A stretch of 19,066 nucleotides of DNA from an uncultured Muribaculaceae bacterium (GTDB lineage Bacteria; Bacteroidota; Bacteroidia; Bacteroidales; Muribaculaceae), in contig CALHWU010000199.1 in assembly GCA_938039795.1 (NCBI GenBank), positions 1-19,066 of the forward strand, read 5' to 3'. The position numbers were made by a program, and so were the translations under genes. The notes below the pieces were generated by a model, which saw only the letters and a program-made list of their open reading frames with translations, was not told where the DNA came from and ran no database searches. Positions within the stretch are counted from its first letter, which is position 1, and the number at the start of each line of letters is the position of its first letter. This document shows, piece by piece, positions 15,573-19,066 of this stretch.

Positions 15573-16883
15573 ATGAAAATCAATACAGGCAAGGGCACCA
15601 TCCCCCTGATGACGCTTATCGCCATATGGTCGATATCGCTGACTGTCAATCTCCCGGGACTGGCAATCACTCCTATGCTGGGCAATCTTGACAGAATATT
15701 CCCGCATACGTCGGAGCTGGAGATACAGCTGCTCACCGTGCTGCCCAATCTGTGCATAATTCCTTTCGTGCTGCTGTCGGGGAGGCTGTCGCTGTCGAAG
15801 AGCAAGATAAGAATAGTAGTGGTTGCCCTCGCCATATATCTGGCGAGCGGCATCCTCTACTTCTTCGCACGCAATATGGTGGATCTGATCGTCATCAGCT
15901 GTCTGCTCGGCATCGGGTGCGGTCTGCTCATACCGCTCGCCGCCGGGCTGCTTGCCGATACGTTCGTGGGACGTTTCCGCATGCGCCAGCTGGGCATCAA
16001 GTCGGGTATATCAAATCTGGCCCTGGTGTGCGCCACATATATAGTAGGATGGCTCGGGCACGGCAACTGGCGCCTGCCGTTCGCCGTTTATCTTATTCCG
16101 GCTATACCGCTGGTGCTCTCCGTGTTCCTGCGGGGCATCCCCAAGGCCGATCCGGCCCCTGCCGCTCCTGCGGACGATATGGCTGCCACTTCCAAGGCGG
16201 CTTCGAAGGCGTCGGAGGCAGGCGTGGCTGCCGGGTCTATCCATGCCAAGGCTCCCTGGGCGGCATCGAATGCATCAAGGGTGACCGACGGCTTCATAAT
16301 GCCGAGGGTATGGTCGCTGATAGCAGTATACTTCTTTGTATGCTACGCCACGGTGATCGTGAGCTACTATACTCCGTTCCTGATGCAGACCGAAGGGATG
16401 AGTGACTCGGAGACGGGCACGGTGACGGCAATATTCTTCCTCGCGGTGTTCCTGCCTGGATTCATTCTGCCATATATCGTCAGGCTGTGCCGCCAGTCGA
16501 CGCTGCTACTGTCGTCGGTGGTGATGGCTGTCGGGGTGCTGCTGATGGCTGTAGGGCATGATTTCGCGCTTATGTGCGTTGCGGCGGTGCTTGTCGGACT
16601 GGGCTACGGTATATTCCAGCCTCTGATCTACGACAAGGCCACGCAGATCGTCACGGTGCCGTCAAAGGCCACTCTTGCGCTGGCTATCGTATTGGCCGCC
16701 AATTATATTTCTATAAGCGCAACGCCGTTTATCGTCGACGGATTCCGCGATATATTCGATCCTCACCGGCTGATCAACACTTTCCCGTTTATATTGAACT
16801 CTGTGCTTCTGGGCTTGTTTACGGTGGTGGTGCTGATATTCCGCAAGTCGTTTGTGTTCCGTATCGATCCGTCCTATTATTGA
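15573..16883 (+). CDS. Major facilitator superfamily transporter
   Basis: A 436-residue inner-membrane protein with about twelve hydrophobic segments in two halves. The N-terminal half has the MFS loop pattern after segment 2 (LSGRLSLSKSKIR) and an Arg-rich loop after segment 4 (ADTFVGRFRMRQLGIKSGIS). Between the halves, residues about 190-240 form an unusual Ala/Lys/Ser/Pro-rich loop (KADPAPAAPADDMAATSKAA...). A run AAAGGAAATG gives a plausible ribosome site. It lies 35 bases after the antiporter gene and 21 before the porin gene, so the three probably form one operon. By context it may export the decarboxylation product or import the substrate; no family within MFS could be assigned. Confidence 0.82.
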   Translation: MKINTGKGTIPLMTLIAIWSISLTVNLPGLAITPMLGNLDRIFPHTSELEIQLLTVLPNLCIIPFVLLSGRLSLSKSKIRIVVVALAIYLASGILYFFARNMVDLIVISCLLGIGCGLLIPLAAGLLADTFVGRFRMRQLGIKSGISNLALVCATYIVGWLGHGNWRLPFAVYLIPAIPLVLSVFLRGIPKADPAPAAPADDMAATSKAASKASEAGVAAGSIHAKAPWAASNASRVTDGFIMPRVWSLIAVYFFVCYATVIVSYYTPFLMQTEGMSDSETGTVTAIFFLAVFLPGFILPYIVRLCRQSTLLLSSVVMAVGVLLMAVGHDFALMCVAAVLVGLGYGIFQPLIYDKATQIVTVPSKATLALAIVLAANYISISATPFIVDGFRDIFDPHRLINTFPFILNSVLLGLFTVVVLIFRKSFVFRIDPSYY

Positions 16884-16904
16884 AAATGTTTTTACAGTGA
16901 TAAT

Positions 16905-18212
16905 ATGAAGAATCTCACACGTTTCATGCTATTGTTGCCGGCAGTGGGCATCGTGCCGGCGGCCTATGGCCAGAATCATCCGCTGACGCCCGTGCGGCAG
17001 GAAGTGACGGTGATCAATTCCTGCGGCGGCTCGGAGGTCGATGTGCTCCGGGTAAGTATCTACGAAATTTTTGCGGAGAACGCGCCTAAATCGTTCAGGG
17101 TGCCGGGCGCTCCGAGATTTGCCATCGAGGGTAAGGACCGGAAATTTTATTTCGGAATAGGCGGCACGGCCAAGGCCACTCTCTCCTACGACTGGGGCAA
17201 TCCGATCGACAACGCTTATGACTTCATCACGTCGGCCATTCCGGCTCAGACGCGCAAGGGCGACGGCGGACTGACACAGTTCTCTGTGGCCACAAGCAGT
17301 CTGTTTTTCAATTTCGTGGCTATGCCGGGCGACAAGAACCAGATCGGAGGCTATTTCAACTTCAATTTTACCGGCAACGGCAACAACTACGGCTTCAATC
17401 TCTACTATGCATATCTGAAATACCGGGGTCTGACGGTGGGATATGATTTCAGCCTGTTCTCCGACATGGCTGCGATACCTCCGAGCATCGACAACGAGGG
17501 GCCGTGCGCTCTTACGGCGATACCCAAAGGCGTGATCGACTACCGCTATCAGATCGACCGACACTGGAGCGTGGCCATAGGCGCCGAGCTGCCTATCCTG
17601 TCGGCGACCGTCGGGGATAAGACTTATACGGTAAGTCAGCGTGTGCCCGACATACCGGCCTACGTGCAGTATTCGTGGGGCGGCGGCAAGAGCTGGATAA
17701 GAGTGTCGGGAATTCTGCGCAACATGCAGTATCATGACGTGAAGGCCGACCGTAACCGCGACGTCGTGGGCTGGGGCGTGAAGACGAGCGGCAGCGCGTC
17801 GCTCTCGCCTTTCATGACGGCTTACTGGCAGGGTGCCTACGGCCGCGGCATCACCAGCTATTTCCAGGATCTCTATGAGGGCGGACTCGACATGGTGCCA
17901 GGCGCCGACGGGCGGCTGCGTGCCGTCAAGGCGTGGGGCGGCTATCTGGGACTGCAATACAATATCTCTCCCAAAGTCTACGCCACGACCACCTACAGCC
18001 ACCTGCGCAATTATGCTCCGCGCTATGAGGGTGGGGAAGTGGCCTGGGGAAGCCAGTACAGATACGCTCAGTATGCTTTGGCCAACGTGATCTGGAACAT
18101 CACTCCGCAGATCTCCACTGGCCTGGAATACATCTATGGCCGACGAGTGGATATGAGCGGTGTGTCGCGCCACGACAACCGCATACAGACTATGCTCCAG
18201 TTCTCGTTCTGA
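16905..18212 (+). CDS. Outer-membrane beta-barrel porin, DcaP-like
   Basis: This 435-residue protein has a signal peptide (MKNLTRFMLLLPAVGIVPAAYG, probable cut before QNHP). After about 60 residues the sequence RFAIEGKDRKFYFGIGGTAKATLSYDWG opens a series of alternating amphipathic strands rich in Tyr, Gly and Asn, ending in a terminal Phe (TMLQFSF), the usual outer-membrane barrel signature. The overall pattern resembles DcaP-type porins, which admit dicarboxylates and other small molecules; that assignment is tentative. It is the last gene of the cluster and is followed by a strong terminator. With the antiporter and MFS protein it would complete a route across both membranes, an inference from context. 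Confidence 0.72.
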   Translation: MKNLTRFMLLLPAVGIVPAAYGQNHPLTPVRQEVTVINSCGGSEVDVLRVSIYEIFAENAPKSFRVPGAPRFAIEGKDRKFYFGIGGTAKATLSYDWGNPIDNAYDFITSAIPAQTRKGDGGLTQFSVATSSLFFNFVAMPGDKNQIGGYFNFNFTGNGNNYGFNLYYAYLKYRGLTVGYDFSLFSDMAAIPPSIDNEGPCALTAIPKGVIDYRYQIDRHWSVAIGAELPILSATVGDKTYTVSQRVPDIPAYVQYSWGGGKSWIRVSGILRNMQYHDVKADRNRDVVGWGVKTSGSASLSPFMTAYWQGAYGRGITSYFQDLYEGGLDMVPGADGRLRAVKAWGGYLGLQYNISPKVYATTTYSHLRNYAPRYEGGEVAWGSQYRYAQYALANVIWNITPQISTGLEYIYGRRVDMSGVSRHDNRIQTMLQFSF

Positions 18213-18253
18213 CCCTCCGCAGGCACGCTGCTCGCTGACCTGCTGAAAATATT

Positions 18254-18311
18254 CGGAGCCGCCGGCATTGCTATCGTTGAGGCAATGTCGGCGGCTCCGT
18301 TTGCTTTTTTT
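18254..18311 (+). terminator. Strong terminator after the porin gene
   Basis: A stem of about 18 bp with one G-U pair (18254-18271 with 18282-18299) is followed by TTTGCTTTTTT. In the reverse direction it is followed by an AT-rich run, so it may also stop leftward transcripts from the invertible promoter. Confidence 0.9.
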
Positions 18312-18314
18312 ATA

Positions 18315-18335
18315 TATCTCTTGGTAAGAGATACT
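18315..18335 (+). repeat. Left arm of 21-bp inverted repeat
   Basis: The exact reverse complement of 18499-18519. Each arm is itself nearly palindromic (TATCTCTT, GGT, AAGAGATA), as expected for a recombinase crossover site with a short asymmetric centre. Confidence 0.9.
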
Positions 18336-18346
18336 TAATTCTTTCG

Positions 18347-18378
18347 CAAATTTAGGTAATAAGTTTGATATTAGCAAA
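18347..18378 (-). promoter_or_regulatory. Consensus promoter inside an invertible segment, pointing left
   Basis: On the minus strand, TTTG (CAAA at 18375-18378) and TAAATTTG (complement at 18347-18354) are exactly 20 bases apart. In this orientation it fires toward the left arm and the porin terminator. If the segment between the arms were inverted, the elements would lie at 18456-18459 and 18480-18487 on the + strand, firing toward the recombinase gene. Confidence 0.82.
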
Positions 18379-18498
18379 AAACGCCTCTATATTTTACCCG
18401 GGTCTCGACGCATATCAGTGCAAAAAATCAAAAATGTTTGTCATCGGTAGGTCAGCAGCGGTTATAACAGCCTGAATCTCTGATTGCCCCGTTTTTTC

Positions 18499-18519
18499 AG
18501 TATCTCTTACCAAGAGATA
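18499..18519 (-). repeat. Right arm of 21-bp inverted repeat
   Basis: The exact reverse complement of 18315-18335; the enclosed segment is 163 bases (18336-18498). From 18520 to 18661 I see only an isolated -7-like TAGTTTTG at 18535-18542 and no gene. Confidence 0.9.
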
Positions 18520-18661
18520 CTGCCTCTTTGCTGATAGTTTTGCTACGATCAAAGATGCGATTTTCGATGGAAAAACATGTGGGCACGAACCTTTATTTTG
18601 AGAACACGACTCAAAACGAGGGGTCGATAAATGTGTCCGCAAATCGGCGCGCGGTTACAAA

Positions 18662-19066
18662 TTGACCGGTTTGGAATCACCAGATACTAAGTGTTTTACG
18701 ATAGGGCAGGCGATCGATTTCTTCAAGTCGAGGCTTGCGGCCTACGATGGCGAGAGCCGCCGGTCGTATGGCAAGGCGCTCTCGTCGCTGACCTGCTACG
18801 CGGCTGCGCGGTGCAGCGGATCGGATCCGCTTGACGGGGCGTTGCTGGCCGACTGGTATGTGGCCGGGCGTCTGCAGGGACTCTCGGCGAAGACGGCGGC
18901 TTTTTATCTCGACAAGATCGGGAGCCTCTATGGCGCGGCGGTGAAGAGCGGGCTGGCGGCTGACGCGTCGATAGTCGGCGATCTCAAGGCGCGCGTGCGC
19001 CGGTCGGATGTCGCGGGCGGCGCGATGCCTGCATTGAGCGACGCCGCGCTTGGCCGGCTGACGGCG
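18662..19066 (+). CDS. Tyrosine-recombinase/integrase, N-terminal part (3' partial)
   Basis: The frame is open from 18602 to the window end. It contains no ATG before position 19024, so I choose TTG 18662 (TTG 18671 is also possible). The visible protein (FTIGQAIDFFKSRLAAYDGESRRSYGKALSSL, then GLSAKTAAFYLDKIGSLYGAAVKSGL) reads as the helical SAM-like core-binding domain of a phage-type integrase; the catalytic Arg-His-Arg-Tyr domain lies beyond the window. It lies about 140 bases from the right arm of a probable invertible promoter, and Bacteroidales often place such a recombinase next to surface-polysaccharide or other phase-variable loci. It may act on the nearby repeats, which is inference. 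Confidence 0.72.
   Translation, partial: MTGLESPDTKCFTIGQAIDFFKSRLAAYDGESRRSYGKALSSLTCYAAARCSGSDPLDGALLADWYVAGRLQGLSAKTAAFYLDKIGSLYGAAVKSGLAADASIVGDLKARVRRSDVAGGAMPALSDAALGRLTA

Noticed and set aside
18360..18367. TAAGTTTG as a rightward promoter in the invertible segment
   Set aside because: No TTTG or TTG lies about 20 bases upstream, whereas the leftward promoter has both boxes.
16929..18377. Open frame of 482 codons on the minus strand
   Set aside because: Antisense to the porin gene and begins inside the inverted-repeat region; no recognisable protein pattern.
18535..18542. TAGTTTTG as a promoter for the recombinase gene
   Set aside because: The -33 position (18511-18514) reads CAAG; only a weak promoter at best.
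1..19066. CRISPR array or insertion sequence
   Set aside because: I saw no regularly spaced short repeats and no transposase gene with terminal inverted repeats.

Overview
The window comes from a GC-rich member of the Bacteroidales. A Muribaculaceae-like gut bacterium is my best guess, inferred rather than shown. The evidence is an Mfa-type fimbrial locus, lipoprotein signal peptides with S-C-x-D/G starts, Bacteroidetes promoters (TTTG, about 20 nt, TAnnTTTG), few Shine-Dalgarno sites, and a tmRNA whose tag reads GENNYALAA.

Layout. (1) 1-8908 is a fimbrial assembly locus on the + strand: the end of a DUF3868/OmpA-like/TPR protein, an Mfa1-like shaft subunit, an Mfa2/FimB-like anchor, a further fimbrillin-like lipoprotein, and a 1072-residue lipoprotein that is probably the tip. 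The last gene changes from host-like to AT-rich composition along its length. (2) 8909-9661 holds GC-rich hairpins, a near-consensus promoter, ssrA (tmRNA) and its terminator. (3) 9608-12259 is a small AT-rich island bounded by a perfect 125-bp direct repeat that begins in the T-loop of tmRNA, the classic ssrA 3'-end integration pattern. It carries no integrase. Its cargo is an overlapping three-gene operon: a helix-turn-helix protein, an AbiEii-like nucleotidyltransferase and a calcineurin-like metallophosphoesterase. A 24-bp perfect palindrome covers the promoter -7 box, and the same palindrome arms recur, split apart, in a branched stem-loop just after the operon. A second promoter with a structured transcript or short ORF fills the right end. 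(4) 12511-18311 is a metabolic and transport cluster: a soluble phosphatidylserine-decarboxylase-like pyruvoyl enzyme, a GadC-like amino-acid antiporter, an MFS transporter and an outer-membrane porin. I read it as uptake and decarboxylation of an amino acid with export of the amine. (5) 18315-18519 is a probable invertible promoter: 21-bp perfect inverted repeats enclose a consensus promoter that now points left into a terminator, away from a tyrosine-recombinase gene that starts near 18.66 kb and leaves the window.

The strongest candidates for undescribed biology are the autoregulated three-gene island in ssrA, the pyruvoyl decarboxylase/GadC pairing, and the phase-variable promoter. All family assignments come from reading motifs; no database search was run.
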